Of a DNA stretch of 64,000 nucleotides, positions 32,501-40,165 are shown piece by piece. The stretch is from assembly GCF_045679555.1 (NCBI RefSeq), contig NC_092096.1, positions 22,723,211 through 22,787,210 on the forward strand, in the 5' to 3' direction. Position numbers and translations under genes: made by a program. This stretch comes from Salvelinus alpinus (Eukaryota; Chordata; Actinopteri; Salmoniformes; Salmonidae). Positions within the stretch are counted from its first letter, which is position 1; each line of letters begins with the position of its first letter. The notes beneath the pieces are model-generated. The model saw only the letters and a program-made list of their open reading frames with translations, was not told the origin of the DNA and searched no databases.

Positions 32501-33692
32501 AGCTCACATAATATAATTAAAAGTCTGTAATAGAGTAAACGTGGTAAAAACAAATGTAGACATTAATACATGCATTTCTATAGCTTCCAATGGTGGTGGA
32601 GTTCCAAGATCGAGGTGTGGTGGCTTCAAAACAGCACCCCCTAGAGGTCATCTAGTGTGTATATATAAATCATTGCACCCAGTAGACATCTGCAGCATTG
32701 CCTATTTTTTGTTGAGTGCTAATTTTCTTGCAGAGACAAAGCAAGGCCTGCAACCGTATGTCTAGTGGAAGGTCCTTCCTCCGGCAGAATTTTTATTTTA
32801 TTTTTACATAGAGGGCCTTTTACATAGAGGCCCAATCCTAAAATGATTGGATAGGTGCAAGCAAGGGTTCTATTACATAACTATCACCTATCCAGTTATG
32901 TCAGAAAGGATGTTTTTTTTAATTGGAAGAGTCAATATTTTATCAAAGTCATATGTATGTTCATTGTGCCCTGTTTTATCGATAACATTATGTTCTCTGT
33001 CTCTCTCTGCCTCTCTCGTCCACTTCCACAGATCTCACCAATATCTTTGAGTCGTTCCTGCCTCAGCTGCTGGCATACCCCAACCCCATCGACCCGCTGA
33101 ACGGAGACGCGGCCGCCATGTACCTCCACCGACCAGAGGAGTACAAACAGAAAATCAAAGGTACGCTTCTCTCCCTACGCCTTGCTTTCTCAGTGTTGTC
33201 TGTCTCAAGGGAATTCAGAAGTGCAGATGTTCATTTCAAACGTTGCGTAATGGGTCCATGTAGAATCAGGAGGCTCACTAATGAAATTAATACTGTTGGT
33301 CAATAATATACTTTGACATACAGCAGCTACATTTTCTTTTTTTTGTATTACTATTTGATCATGTGAAGTAGATACCCCTGCCTTAAGCCATAGTCTACCC
33401 TTTGTTCAGATTTGATATAGCTAAGTGTGTCTGATATAGTAAGTGTGTGTCTGTCACTCCTGGCTGTTGCTTTGTTCACTGTTTTAAAGCGCCTGTCTGC
33501 TCCCTGGCTCGGAGCTCTTAGCCAACGAGGTTGAGTCTTACTGACCCTGCTGCCTTGCTCTCCACAGAGTACATCCAGAAATATGCAACAGAGGAGGCTC
33601 TCAAGGAGCAGGAGGAGGGCCAGGGCGATTCCTCATCGGAAAGCTCCATGTCGGATTTCTCTGAAGACGAAGCCCAGGATATGGAGTTGTAG
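2498..33692 (+). CDS. UBE2H: UBE2H, ubiquitin-conjugating enzyme E2 H (7 coding exons)
   Basis: E2 enzyme: it accepts ubiquitin from E1 on a cysteine thioester and passes it to substrates, chiefly with the CTLH/GID E3 ligase (yeast orthologue Ubc8). Joined coding exons are 2498-2550, 24229-24305, 28107-28181, 28384-28423, 29003-29055, 33032-33160 and 33568-33692. They total 552 nt, or 183 codons plus stop, the same length as the human protein. The UBC fold covers roughly residues 1-150: N-terminus [21 protein letters not shown] motif at 76-78, active-site Cys87 (codon 29016-29018) in [12 protein letters not shown]. An acidic Ser/Glu-rich tail (about 151-183) ends in DMEL. All codons crossing introns join in frame. 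By memory, differences from human are few (a Ser in ILSGL, Gln and Ala in FYGQQGTAYEGG, Gln in the tail). Start: A at -3, and ATG precedes the conserved N-terminus. Intron 1 looks U12-type. Confidence 0.97.
2580..3180. repeat. Cluster of GCTAGC / GCTAACGTTA motifs
   Basis: Near-palindromic words (GCTAGCTAACGTTA and variants) recur near 2585-2620, 2781-2797, 2819-2835, 2872-2886, 3006-3012, 3116-3130 and 3169-3176. They are dispersed rather than tandem. Self-complementary TAGCTA and AACGTT cores could arise from simple-sequence drift or an old MITE. They lie at the start of intron 1. Confidence 0.5.
3181..5845. other. Intronic DNA without recognisable feature
   Basis: AT-rich intron 1 sequence. 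Short open frames here have no family features. No RNA gene or repeat that I can name. Confidence 0.6.
5846..7978 (+). mobile_element. L2/CR1-like LINE (RSg-1-type), 5'-truncated and frameshifted
   Basis: A non-LTR retrotransposon on the + strand inside UBE2H intron 1. Residues encoded at 5848-6460 include [20 protein letters not shown] and [20 protein letters not shown], the first blocks of the reverse transcriptase domain. The frame then changes near 6460-6470, and 6557-7471 reads on with [35 protein letters not shown] and the catalytic FADDT block. The break looks like a single-base deletion. The 3' region (about 7480-7970) contains an internal direct duplication (7490-7605 and 7648-7770), which I recall as normal for this family. 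The tail ends TTTGATTTGATTTGA. The endonuclease domain is missing (5' truncation). Target-site duplications are not evident. Confidence 0.88.
7979..10740. other. Intronic DNA, mostly unique
   Basis: No gene or full repeat is recognised in this part of UBE2H intron 1. A short interrupted CTG run (about 9279-9306) is the only simple repeat worth noting. Local open frames lack family features. Confidence 0.55.
9277..9308. repeat. Short interrupted (CTG)n run
   Basis: About ten TGC/CTG triplets with TTG interruptions. It gives a poly-Gln open frame on the minus strand that has no other coding support. Confidence 0.8.
10745..11775. repeat. Minisatellite, 39-bp unit, about 26 copies
   Basis: Head-to-tail copies of a 39-bp unit containing ACCATAGTAGAGTCTGTGAC and TACATCTCCAGCACG. 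The first two or three copies are diverged or shortened (10745-10870) and the rest are nearly identical, suggesting recent homogenisation. The unit is a multiple of three, so three long repetitive open frames (320-390 aa) appear on both strands. None is a gene. It lies in UBE2H intron 1. Confidence 0.97.
12165..13081 (-). mobile_element. Tc1-like transposon, both ends present, rearranged inside
   Basis: The terminal inverted repeats are clear: left CACTACCATTCAAAAGTTGG at about 12168, and right end AACTTTTGAACAGTAGTGTA at about 13061-13080, flanked by TA. The transposase strand is minus. The stretch 12260-12454 (-) reads [20 protein letters not shown], a Tc1 DNA-binding segment, and the reverse of 12530-12680 holds the start of the transposase. 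The catalytic part is deleted. About 48 bases at 12296-12344 are an inverted copy of 12530-12578, so the element also carries an internal inverted duplication. Not functional. Confidence 0.87.
13410..13470. repeat. Half of a palindromic salmonid MITE-like repeat
   Basis: Contains the repeat words TATTCCCTACGTAGTGCACT and GCGTCCCAAAT, seen again at 15618, 22045 and 59725. Only one arm is present here. Confidence 0.6.
13900..14563 (-). mobile_element. 3' end of a LINE, minus orientation
   Basis: The block from ATTTAACCAGGTAGGCTAG through the end near 14563 matches the 3' end of the LINE at 62524-64000, over both its terminal non-coding part and the last codons of its ORF. It is strongly 5'-truncated. 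The minus-strand open frame at 13955-14272 is part of the non-coding tail. Confidence 0.8.
15618..15730. repeat. Tandem pair of MITE-like repeat arms
   Basis: Two near-identical copies about 57 bp apart of a segment with CCCTATTCCCTACATAGTGC and ACCAGAGC. This is the same family as at 13410, 22045 and 59725. It looks like a local duplication of one arm of the palindromic element. Confidence 0.65.
15940..16010. repeat. Pyrimidine-rich and poly-T low-complexity run
   Basis: CTCTCT and TCTGTC runs pass into nearly pure T. No gene content. Confidence 0.9.
18110..18560 (+). mobile_element. tRNA-derived SINE with long body
   Basis: The head has polymerase III promoter-like boxes: A-box region TGGTGCAGTGGTCTAAAGCA (about 18122) and B-box region GGGTTTGAGTCC (about 18178). 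The body follows, with GGAGACCCATTGTGAGGCGC and CAATTGGCACAGCGTCC, and the tail has CCAATTGGATACCACAACAT (about 18529) and GGGATAAAAT. I recognise this architecture from salmonid genomes but am not sure of the family name. Confidence 0.72.
19180..19625. repeat. Pyrimidine-rich minisatellite (TCTCTTCTCTAGC-based)
   Basis: Alternating 13-bp (TCTCTTCTCTAGC) and about 21-bp (adding CCCCTTG) units, ending in CG-richer variants containing GACCCC and CGCCCCCG. The strand asymmetry is strong. It lies just before the 45-bp array. Confidence 0.92.
19716..22008. repeat. Minisatellite, 45-bp unit, about 51 copies
   Basis: This is the largest array in the window, 2.3 kb. The 45-bp unit contains GGGAGATGGGGGATAACATG followed by ACCCCATACTGTACTGAGTG. 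Three units are 36 bp because CCCCATACT is missing (near 19822, 20270 and 20310). Point variants (A/G before TACTGT, GATAAC for GGTAAC, GAGATA for GGGATA) run in blocks. Open frames of up to 766 aa on the minus strand are artefacts of a unit divisible by three. It lies in UBE2H intron 1. Confidence 0.97.
22042..22125. repeat. Palindromic MITE-like repeat
   Basis: Left arm GGGGCACCCTATTCCCTACA and right arm GGAATAGGGTGCCATTTGGG are inverted copies around a short centre (TTTGACCAAGTAGTGCACTA), giving a near-perfect hairpin. Same family as 15618 and 59725. Confidence 0.78.
22295..22437. repeat. Short palindromic repeat (AGCCTAGTCCCAGAT type)
   Basis: Inverted ends AGCCTAGTCCCAGATCTG and TATGGACCAGGCTAG enclose about 110 bp. 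The same end type occurs at 55217-55322. MITE-like, non-coding. Confidence 0.55.
22570..22762 (+). mobile_element. HpaI-type tRNA-derived SINE
   Basis: The head has GCCTAGTGGTTAGAGTGTTG (A box) and a degenerate B box (TAGATCAAATCC). Then come the body TCTGTCCCTGAACAAGGCAT, the tail TTCTTAACTGACTTGCCTAG and TTAAAGGTT. This matches the salmonid HpaI family as I know it. It sits on the + strand in UBE2H intron 1. Confidence 0.9.
22808..22972. repeat. Minisatellite, 33-bp unit, 5 copies
   Basis: The unit contains AACAGTAGCGGTGTGGTAAA followed by AGGCCAGGTTGAC. It shows a T/C variant (GGTGTGG to GGCGTGG). It yields a short repetitive open frame only. Confidence 0.93.
23682..23876 (-). mobile_element. 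HpaI-type SINE, minus orientation
   Basis: A reverse copy: starts TTTATTTAACTAGGTAAGTC (tail end), passes GGTTAACTGCCTTGTTCAGG, and ends with TTCGATCCAGCAACC (B box) and CCAACCACTAGGCTACCTGC (A box). It is near full length and lies about 350 bp before UBE2H exon 2. Confidence 0.9.
24229..24305 (+). CDS. UBE2H: UBE2H coding exon 2
   Basis: Completes Leu18 and encodes residues 19-43 ([20 protein letters not shown]) plus one base of Thr44. The acceptor is CAACACAG with the U12-like branch point TCCTTAAC 15 nt upstream. The donor is GTAAGT, a normal U2 type. Confidence 0.97.
25147..26008. repeat. Minisatellite, 37-bp unit, about 23 copies
   Basis: The unit contains GTTCCTGACTGTTGATGTCA and GTGGTGTGGAGTAGACT. 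Variants include GAGAAGACT, shortened units lacking GTTG, and a distinct inserted type (GGTGTTAGTGATATAGAGT) seen twice near 25731 and 25828. It is in UBE2H intron 2. Confidence 0.95.
26128..26432. repeat. MITE-like element with CCAGACCTGGGTT ends
   Basis: The inverted termini ACCAGACCTGGGTTGAAGTA and GTGAACCCAGGACTG enclose an AT-rich body rich in AAATACTC and TATTTGAAAA words. Non-coding, in UBE2H intron 2. Confidence 0.65.
26545..27985. repeat. Minisatellite, 30-bp unit, 48 copies
   Basis: Exactly periodic 30-bp unit (TCTCATAGGTCTAGATTGTG, then ACCTGCAGAC). Copy by copy, the two main variable sites run in ordered blocks: 9 units with TATATT (first 4 GC, next 5 GT), then TAGATT with 14 GT, 14 GC, 3 GT, 4 GC, 1 GT and 3 GC. 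Long open frames (493 aa and 475 aa) are artefacts. The array ends 122 bp before UBE2H exon 3. Confidence 0.98.
28107..28181 (+). CDS. UBE2H: UBE2H coding exon 3
   Basis: Completes Thr44 and encodes [20 protein letters not shown] and SPSI, plus one base of Gly69. The acceptor is CCATCCAG followed at once by CAG, a tandem NAGNAG site. Using the second AG would remove one residue (Ala45) without a frameshift. Donor GTAGGG. Confidence 0.96.
28384..28423 (+). CDS. UBE2H: UBE2H coding exon 4
   Basis: Encodes Gly69 end through [12 protein letters not shown] plus two bases of Ala82. It includes the HPN motif (76-78) that shapes the active site. Acceptor TTTGCAG, donor GTAAGT. Confidence 0.97.
29003..29055 (+). 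CDS. UBE2H: UBE2H coding exon 5 (catalytic cysteine)
   Basis: Encodes [17 protein letters not shown]. Cys87 (codon 29016-29018) is the ubiquitin thioester site. Acceptor CATCTCCAG, donor GTGAGT. Confidence 0.97.
29638..31502. repeat. Unclassified salmonid interspersed repeat, about 1.85 kb, with internal duplication
   Basis: Starts CCTGTCTCGCCCCCCCGTTC and ends CTCAACAGGTTTT. I recall this as dispersed in salmonid genomes but cannot name the family. No reading frame of note. Two internal copies of about 300 bp (29758-30055 and 30159-30460) share CACAATATA, TCTTGTGAAT, TATGTTTTGTTCGAAAA and other words, so the body is a diverged tandem duplication with about a 400-bp period. It lies in UBE2H intron 5. 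Confidence 0.6.
31548..31720 (-). mobile_element. LINE 3'-end fragment, minus orientation
   Basis: Shares TTGAGAACAAGTTCTCATTT, ACAACTGCGACCTG and CAAGATAAAGCA with the LINE tails at 13900 and 62524. Strongly 5'-truncated. Sits in UBE2H intron 5. Confidence 0.8.
32150..32780. repeat. Probable decayed interspersed repeat in intron 5
   Basis: Two segments read like inverted halves (GAGGTTTTGAAGCCACC near 32283 and GTGGCTTCAAAACAGCAC near 32618) around an AT-rich centre with an A-run at about 32450. This suggests a large MITE or transposon remnant with inverted arms. No coding signal. Confidence 0.45.
33032..33160 (+). CDS. UBE2H: UBE2H coding exon 6
   Basis: Encodes Asp100 end through residues 101-142 ([20 protein letters not shown], then [20 protein letters not shown] and IK), the C-terminal helices of the UBC fold. 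Acceptor CTTCCACAG, donor GTACGC. Confidence 0.97.
33568..33692 (+). CDS. UBE2H: UBE2H coding exon 7 and stop
   Basis: Encodes residues 143-183 and TAG. The acidic tail contains [20 protein letters not shown] and ends EDEAQDMEL. Such acidic tails are typical of UBE2H/Ubc8. Acceptor CTCCACAG. Confidence 0.97.
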
Positions 33693-33782
33693 TGATGGGA
33701 GACAACTCCCCTTTAAAACCACAGACTGTATGATTTCCTAACCATGAGAAAGCAGACATCATATTCATATAAATTGATTTTT

Positions 33783-33815
33783 TTATTATTATTATAATTA
33801 TTATTATTATTATTG
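33783..33815. repeat. (ATT)n microsatellite
   Basis: About ten ATT triplets with one interruption, within the UBE2H 3' UTR. Confidence 0.9.
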
Positions 33816-36412
33816 CTAAAACAAGGATTTTTGTGGATATCAAGCCTCGGCGTATATCACACACCACCCGCTTTGTGTTTTTGCCATGTCCCAGTCGCTT
33901 TCTCCTCCTTCAATCCCTGTAAAGGTGCGTTGGACTTAGCGGTAGCAGTCCCCACATTCCACCGGTAGTTGGAATGTCCCCTTTGACCCGGTGACCTTCG
34001 GCCTTACCCTCACTGCACCATCGACCGGACAAAATGGAGACTAGCTCTATGGGCTGGGCTGAGTGGGAGGTGGGCACCGGGGGATTTCCCTTCTCTTTAT
34101 CTCATGAATGTGTTGAAGAAGAGGAACTAGAGAGTTATGTCATATTCATGGTCATGGCAATTATGGTCCAGGTCTTCAGCCGAATTCGTACCTGTCTGGA
34201 TCTGATTTTTGTTTGAATGGTAAAGTTGGATTTGAATTGGATACATCACCCTGCCGGCGTTGGCTGTCGACTTGTCCTGCTAGACAGGTGATTGGGTATT
34301 TTAAAGTAACATGAAAGAGGGGAATTGCAGCTTCAATATCTATTTTCTTTCACCAATGTTGTTTTCCTAGTGTTCATTTGTCATTTGTGCTTTTCATTTG
34401 GCTGGGGTTAGGAGCTGCCTATGGTGTGTGTGTGTGCAGCACCTAGCTTGTACAGTGATACTTCACCTTTCTCATTAGAGCCTTATGAACCCAGCCAGCG
34501 CGTCAATCAAAGCGCTTACATCTCTCTGAGCCTGTCCGAGCTGGTGTGGCTGTCAGACTACCTGTACCCCTTTAGAAAAGTACATCACTTCCTGGAACGC
34601 CATAGGTATTATGTATCCACTGAAGTTTTAGGGGTGAATAATGCCCAGAATGAGGGATTGAACGCTGATGTGTTGAAAAGTGAGGTAGAAGTGGCCGACC
34701 TTACCTCACCGGCCACAGCACAGACGCCCAACAAATTCTCCTCCGCTCTGTTTTTGTAAAAAAGTTAAAGGAGCGTAGAAAAAATCGCAAGAAGCATTTT
34801 TGTAACAAAAAAGAAAAGCACAAGGTTTTATTTCCTACAAACTCCTCCCTCCTAGATGATTTGGACCTTGTTGATTTGTTTATTTTGGTGGCAAAGACAG
34901 GATTTTTTTTTGGGGGGGGGACATCATTCTGTACAGTTTGGGCATGATCCAGAAGTGACGTTGTGTTGGTCTGTATTGCGCTAGGCTAGTGTAGGGCTCA
35001 ACTAAAGTAGTACTGCTTGTGTGGCTACTGTCTGAAGTATTGAGTTGCGTTGTGTACAAGGCTTAGTGATTTACCTGGGTTACCCTTCACTCTTAAATGG
35101 GGGGAAATGCAGGGGGGATATCTGCAGGTCTTTTTTTTGCTAACATTGTTGAAATGACCAACTTAGCCTATTGCTCGCGCTAAACTATGATATGTGTTTT
35201 TGACTTGATGTAGCGATAGTTAGTTTACTGGGCGGTGTCTTCAACTAAAGACATATATGGGTATATTACAGAGTTAGCTTGTTTCAGGCAATTGTCTGAT
35301 AAGTAAAACAACAATAGCTGATTTTAAGTTTGAAGGTAATGTCCATTGTAGGGTTTACATCAGATATTCCATGGATCTATACCGGCTGGTCCCCTTCAGA
35401 GATGTACAGATCAACGTGAGAGTGATTTCAGACAATGGCAATGAATTGACTGGTGGAGAAACTAGACTGAATGTATGATAGTCTGTGCAAAACAAAAGCA
35501 TTGGGCCCGATGAAAGTATCAGACACTGCGCAGTGTGATCAAGGCCACATTGGGATAGAGCTTGGATGGGAGACCACGGTTTTCTTTGTTTTTAATTTCA
35601 GTGTTCCCTAAAAGTTTGACTGTTCAAGGCTCCTGGATTAAGATGGTCAAATATGGATTGGGTTCCAATCCATTGCCTGGTATAAGACAGGAAAGTGGGT
35701 TTGGGGTTCCCATGTTTCCTCACAGGCCAAATGGAGCCTGCAAAAACAGAATGATGTCACAAGGATACGCAGCAGAGTACCTTGCAATTGGCTTCTGTCG
35801 TTTCCTGAGCTGCCTATATTTATTCACTCTATATTGAAACCTTCGCTTTTCTTTCTCGTTTTTAATCAAATCATTTACGGGCACCGCTGTTAAAACAAAG
35901 GTGTATGTACTTAGGCTTCAGCCAAATTGTGTCATGCTGAAGAGAATTAGAACTTTAATTTTCTTTCTTTTTTAAGTATTCAGTTTGGATTTAATGTTTT
36001 TTTTCTTTTTCTTTTTCACATTTATGCAGTATTGTACTAAAGTGAAAAAGAAATCCCATCAGAATAAGTGGAGAAAGGCGATGGAGGACATTTTGTGTTT
36101 TGGACACTTGCATAGAGGAGCAAATGTGATATTTCGGTATTTTTAAAGAGAGTGCTCTTGTGTTGTCCTTGTTATAACTATGGTTTTGGTTTTCAAGCAG
36201 AAGTGTCGATGTTCCCACAAACGGGGCGATCCAAAGACGACATGTACTCAGCTGTGGTCTGTTGCCATGGTAAATATTTTGTTTTCTTTCACTCCTTTTT
36301 ATTCCCCCCAAACTAATTCAATGATGAGAGGACTATTTATAACCTTTGTTTTTCTGTTTGTTTTTAATTCCCAAGTCGAAGACTCAATGACTCCTACAAT
36401 CCAAAAATCTCC

Positions 36413-36418
36413 AATAAA
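36413..36418 (+). terminator. Candidate UBE2H poly(A) signal
   Basis: A canonical AATAAA with a downstream TG/T-rich element within 30 bases. Other AATAAA words occur downstream (about 37586 and 37612), beyond repeat DNA, and could be alternatives. Confidence 0.5.
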
Positions 36419-36527
36419 CGTGTGCTTCTATTGCAACTTTGATTCGAAATTATTTTTGAAAAGATTGTGAAAGTTTTACTACTTGATTAGATTTTTAGCC
36501 CCTCGCTCTCTTAAATACATTAGACCA

Positions 36528-36714
36528 TAGGTGTACCAATGTGAGATCTAATTTCCCCCAACACACTATCAACACTGACCCAATGTGAGATCTAATTTCC
36601 CCCAACACACTATCAACACTGACCCAATGTGAGATCTAATTTCCCCCAACACACTATCAACACTGACCCAATGTGAGATCTAATTTCCCCCAACACACTA
36701 TCAACACTGACCCA
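36528..36714. repeat. Minisatellite, 44-bp unit, about 4 copies
   Basis: The unit contains ACCCAATGTGAGATCTAATT followed by TCCCCCAACACACTATCAAC. Nearly identical copies just past the UBE2H poly(A) signal. Confidence 0.95.
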
Positions 36715-37377
36715 AGTCAACCTGTTCCGAGTAATATCGAGGTGGGAGGGGGCCAAACAAATTACTGTAGTAAGGTTAGTGTTACTAAGATATAGTGGTA
36801 GCCCACACACACACCCCCAATCTCACACACACACAACCACACTTTGTGCATAGTGAAGTCAGTACTGAGGGACTCAGCTGGTGGCTTCTGTCCAGACTAT
36901 TACATTAGAGGGGAAAGTAGAGGCCTGGCTTCCATCTGCACCATCGGCGCCCCCCACCTAGTCCTGTTTCGTGGCGTCACCCCTGACCCCTGTGTTGACT
37001 GTACTGTACCTCTCCCATGCACTTGTCTTGCATGCATCTGGTGTGGAGGGGCTCGATTCATCATGTGCACCTCGCGTTCTGTCTTTGTGCTTCTCCAGAG
37101 TGGAACGCACCACACCCAGACAGTCCTACTGCTTTCACTACAGGGGACATTGGGCACACGGCATGGAAAAATGCTTAACAAAAAACATTATAGGAACTGT
37201 ATTTGGTACCTGTCTACTACTTGAAAGTCAAGGGTGTTTTCATTTTTTTAAATCTGTCCTTGGTCTTACGTGAATTTCAGTCCTCTTCCTCCCTCATCCC
37301 CTCTCTCTTCTACATTTTCTCCTCTCCGTTTACTCTGCATTGTGAAGTGGGCATGCTTGTCACAAGACAGACGCTCT

Positions 37378-37547
37378 CTATCAGAGGAGGCTGCTGGGAG
37401 GAGCTTAAGGAGGATGGGCTCATTGTAATGGATTCAATGGAACAGTATCAAACATATGGAAACCACAACTCCGTTCCATTTACAACATTCCAGCCATTAC
37501 AATGAGCCCATCCTCCTATATCTCCTCACGGCAGCCTCCACTGCTCT
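37378..37547. repeat. Palindromic MITE-like repeat
   Basis: Inverted arms: GAGGAGGCTGCTGGGAGGAG with GATGGGCTCATTGTAATGG on the left, and CCATTACAATGAGCCCATCC with GGCAGCCTCC on the right. Typical of a small salmonid MITE. Confidence 0.75.
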
Positions 37548-37749
37548 CTATCTACAGGATTATAACCTCATAAATAGTTGTGTATAAATAAACTGTAAGT
37601 TCTTTTTTTAAATAAAACATTAACTGTGTATAAACTGTCTGTGTTTCAGTTTGGGGATTTTCCTCATCTAGCTCAGTATTTATAACACTCTGTTCCCAGA
37701 GTAGATGTTTTTGTGTATAGTAGTAGTTTTTCCCCCTCATAGTGTAGTG

Positions 37750-38910
37750 AACTGTGTATATGTATGCACATTAACCCTATCTACAACAGTTGGTTTCAGC
37801 CTAAAGTTAAATTTAGAATTATTAGTCCCTTTATGAACGGTTATTGAGTTGATCTGCCTTGACTCAAAGTAGAGTTTTTAGATAACTGTAATGAACCAGA
37901 GTTAGAGCCCTGCCTTACATCTTTAATGGTTGTCATACTGTTTATTACCGATAGATGGCAGCCTCTCACTACAGTCCACACTTCCACAACGTACCTGTGT
38001 CAAACTCTCCAATGTGGACCACTGTTCCAACTTCCACATGAACAGCCAGGGTGCAGCGAATCCTGAGATTCAGGCTAGTATGCCAGGCCTAGGTGGCTGA
38101 AACCTGTTAATGACTGCAACCAAAAATCTTTGCATTTCACAAGTTGATAGTTGAATAAATGAGCAGAAAGCTTGAGCTTCTCATTATTGAATATGTACCA
38201 GTTTGGCGTGTGGATAACCAGACAGCTATTGGTGGACCTTCGAAGATGGATAGGAAAGAACTGGATCAGTGAAGCAACATGGCAGAAACTCTCATGAGGG
38301 CTAGGGAGTTTCAGCCTTTTAATGCTTACAGAAACCAGATCCTTTCAGAACGATCACGCAACCATCGTAGAGTGTCTCTGCTAGGGGCTAACAAAGAGTT
38401 CATGCTGGGCATGGGAGTTGGGTGAACCTTGATATACCAGTACTGAGCTGTACTGTGGTGAACTGGTTACACGGCCACCATTGTGAAAATAACTATCTGA
38501 GCCACCACACTATGGTTGGGGTAGGCACATTACTGTGAAGGGATGGGTAGTTTGTAGCTGCCATGATGCCACTTGATCCCCAAAGATCCTGCAGTTCCAC
38601 ATTAGCCCAGATGATGGCGCTGCTATACTCATTTGCTTTCCTTATCACTGCTGTACCTAAACTCTACGTTATAAGGCATTATTCATCTCCTCCACCCAAA
38701 AATATGAACTCACATAGAAATCTGTAATCTATCTCTGTCTACTTTCATGTGAACACTGGAATCCTGAGGAGCAGAATTAAAATGTGTCCTTCTCACTGTT
38801 TAGTTTTTTTAGGGAGGATGGAGCCCCTAGAACTCACAGGGATCTGAAGGTAGATCTCCCTATCTTTCTCTCTGTGCCTCCCTCACTTCCTCCTTCACTC
38901 CGTCCCTCTC
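37750..38910. other. Intergenic DNA without recognised feature
   Basis: Between the MITE at 37378 and the LINE end at 38915 I see no gene, RNA or named repeat. The longest open frames are short and lack family features. Confidence 0.5.
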
Positions 38911-38914
38911 TCTC

Positions 38915-39117
38915 AATTCAATTTAAATTCTATTTAAGGGCTTTATTGGCATGGGAAATGTATGTTTACATTGCCAAAGCAAGTAAAACAGATAAACAAA
39001 CATGAAATAAACAATAACAAATGAACAGTAAACATTACACTTACAAAGGTTCATATGTCTATATACAGTGTTGTAATGATGTGCAAGTAGTTAAAGTACA
39101 AAAGGGAAAACAGGGAA
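38915..39117 (-). mobile_element. 3' end of a LINE, reverse orientation
   Basis: GGGCTTTATTGGCATGGGAA and TTACATTGCCAAAGCAAGT are words I know from the 3' ends of a common fish LINE. The A/T-rich terminus lies on the left. No coding part is left. Confidence 0.55.
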
Positions 39118-39124
39118 AACAAAA

Positions 39125-39600
39125 CTCTCTGTTTTACTCCCTCACTCTCTCTACCTCTCTCGCTACCTCCCTGTTTCACTCACTCTCTACCTCCCTGTTT
39201 CACTCACTCTCTACCTCCGTTTCACTCTCTCTACCTTGCTGTTTCACTCCCTCTCTCTACCTCTCTCGCTACCTCCCTTTTTCACTCACTCTCTCTACCT
39301 CTCTCGCTACCTCCCTGTTTCACTCACTCTCTTACCTCCCTGTTTCACTCACTCTCTACCTCGCTGTTTCACTCACTCTCTACCTCCCTGTTTCACTCAC
39401 TCTCTACCTCGCTGTTTCACACTCTCTACCTCGCTGTTTCACTCTCTCTACCTTGCTGTTTCACTCCCTCTCTCTACCTCTCTCGCTACCTCCCTATTTC
39501 ACTCACTCTCTACCTCGCTGTTTCACTCTCTCTACCTTGCTGTTTCACTCACTGACTCTCTACCTCAGTTTCACTCCCTCACTCTCTCTCACCCTATTTT
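39125..39600. repeat. Pyrimidine-rich minisatellite (CTACCTCCCTGTTTCACTC)
   Basis: Irregular 19-25 bp units built on TCTCTACCTCGCTGTTTCAC with CTCTCT spacers. It gives Ser/Leu/Thr-rich false open frames. Confidence 0.93.
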
Positions 39601-39671
39601 TCTCTATTCTCTATTGTTGCCTCCCTCTCTAAACCTCTAATTCCCTCACCATTGTTCTCCCTCTGTGAACA

Positions 39672-39992
39672 TGCCCCCTGTCGTAGCCCACAAGCCCCAG
39701 CCTGTCGTAGCCCACAGGCCCCAGCCTGTCGTAGCCCACAGGCCCCAGCCTGTCGTAGCCCACAGGCCCCAGCCTGTCGTAGCCCACAGGCCCCAGCCTG
39801 TCGTAGCCCACAGGCCCCAGCCTGTCGTAGCCCACAGGCCCCAGCCTGTCGTAGCCCACAGGCCCGACAGGCCCCAGCCTGTCGTAGCCCACAGGCCCCA
39901 GCCTGTCGTAGCCCACAGGCCCCAGCCTGTCGTAGCCCACAGGCCCCAGCCTGTCGTAGCCCACCGGCCCCAGCCTGTCGTAGCCCACAGGC
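39672..39992. repeat. Minisatellite, 24-bp unit, about 13 copies
   Basis: The unit contains CCTGTCGTAGCCCACAGGCC followed by CCAG. One unit has an 8-9 bp insertion (CCCGACAGG, near 39863). The unit has inverted symmetry (CCTGTNNNNNNNCACAGG), so each copy can fold into a small hairpin. Confidence 0.95.
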
Positions 39993-40007
39993 CACCGTGT
40001 CTGTCCT

Positions 40008-40165
40008 AGCTCACAAGCCCCAGCCTATCCAGGGCTCTCCCCTAAAGGGACAAGCCCCAGCCTGTCCAGGGCTCTCCCCTACAGGGACAAGCCCCAGCCT
40101 GTCCAAGGCTCTCCCCTACAGGGACAAGCCCCAGCCTGTCCAGGGCTCTCCCCTAAAGGGACACG
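40008..40165. repeat. Minisatellite, 39-bp unit, 4 copies
   Basis: The unit contains GACAAGCCCCAGCCTGTCCA followed by GGGCTCTCCCCTA. It shares the CCCCAGCCTGTC core with the 24-bp array next to it, so the two arrays probably arose from one seed. Confidence 0.93.

Larger units (their letters stand above)
33693..36435 (+). other. UBE2H: UBE2H 3' UTR with polyadenylation signal
   Basis: Follows the UBE2H stop directly. The first strong AATAAA in a suitable place is at 36413-36418 (CTCCAATAAACGTGTGC), followed by TG/T-rich sequence (TGTGCTTCTATTGC, TTATTTTTG). This gives a UTR of about 2.7 kb, plausible because UBE2H mRNAs have long 3' UTRs. Contains a short ATT microsatellite (33783-33815), T-rich runs and a 5S-rRNA-like stretch near 35505-35576. 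The 112-aa open frame at 34421-34759 inside it has no recognisable domain. Confidence 0.6.

Noticed and set aside
34421-34759. 112-aa open frame in the UBE2H 3' UTR
   Set aside because: No domain, no conservation known to me, and it lies within the continuous UTR before the AATAAA at 36413. Possible by chance at this length.
36844-37273. Overlapping open frames of 93-126 aa downstream of UBE2H
   Set aside because: Three frames overlap on two strands, none has a recognisable domain, and the region is flanked by a minisatellite and a MITE.
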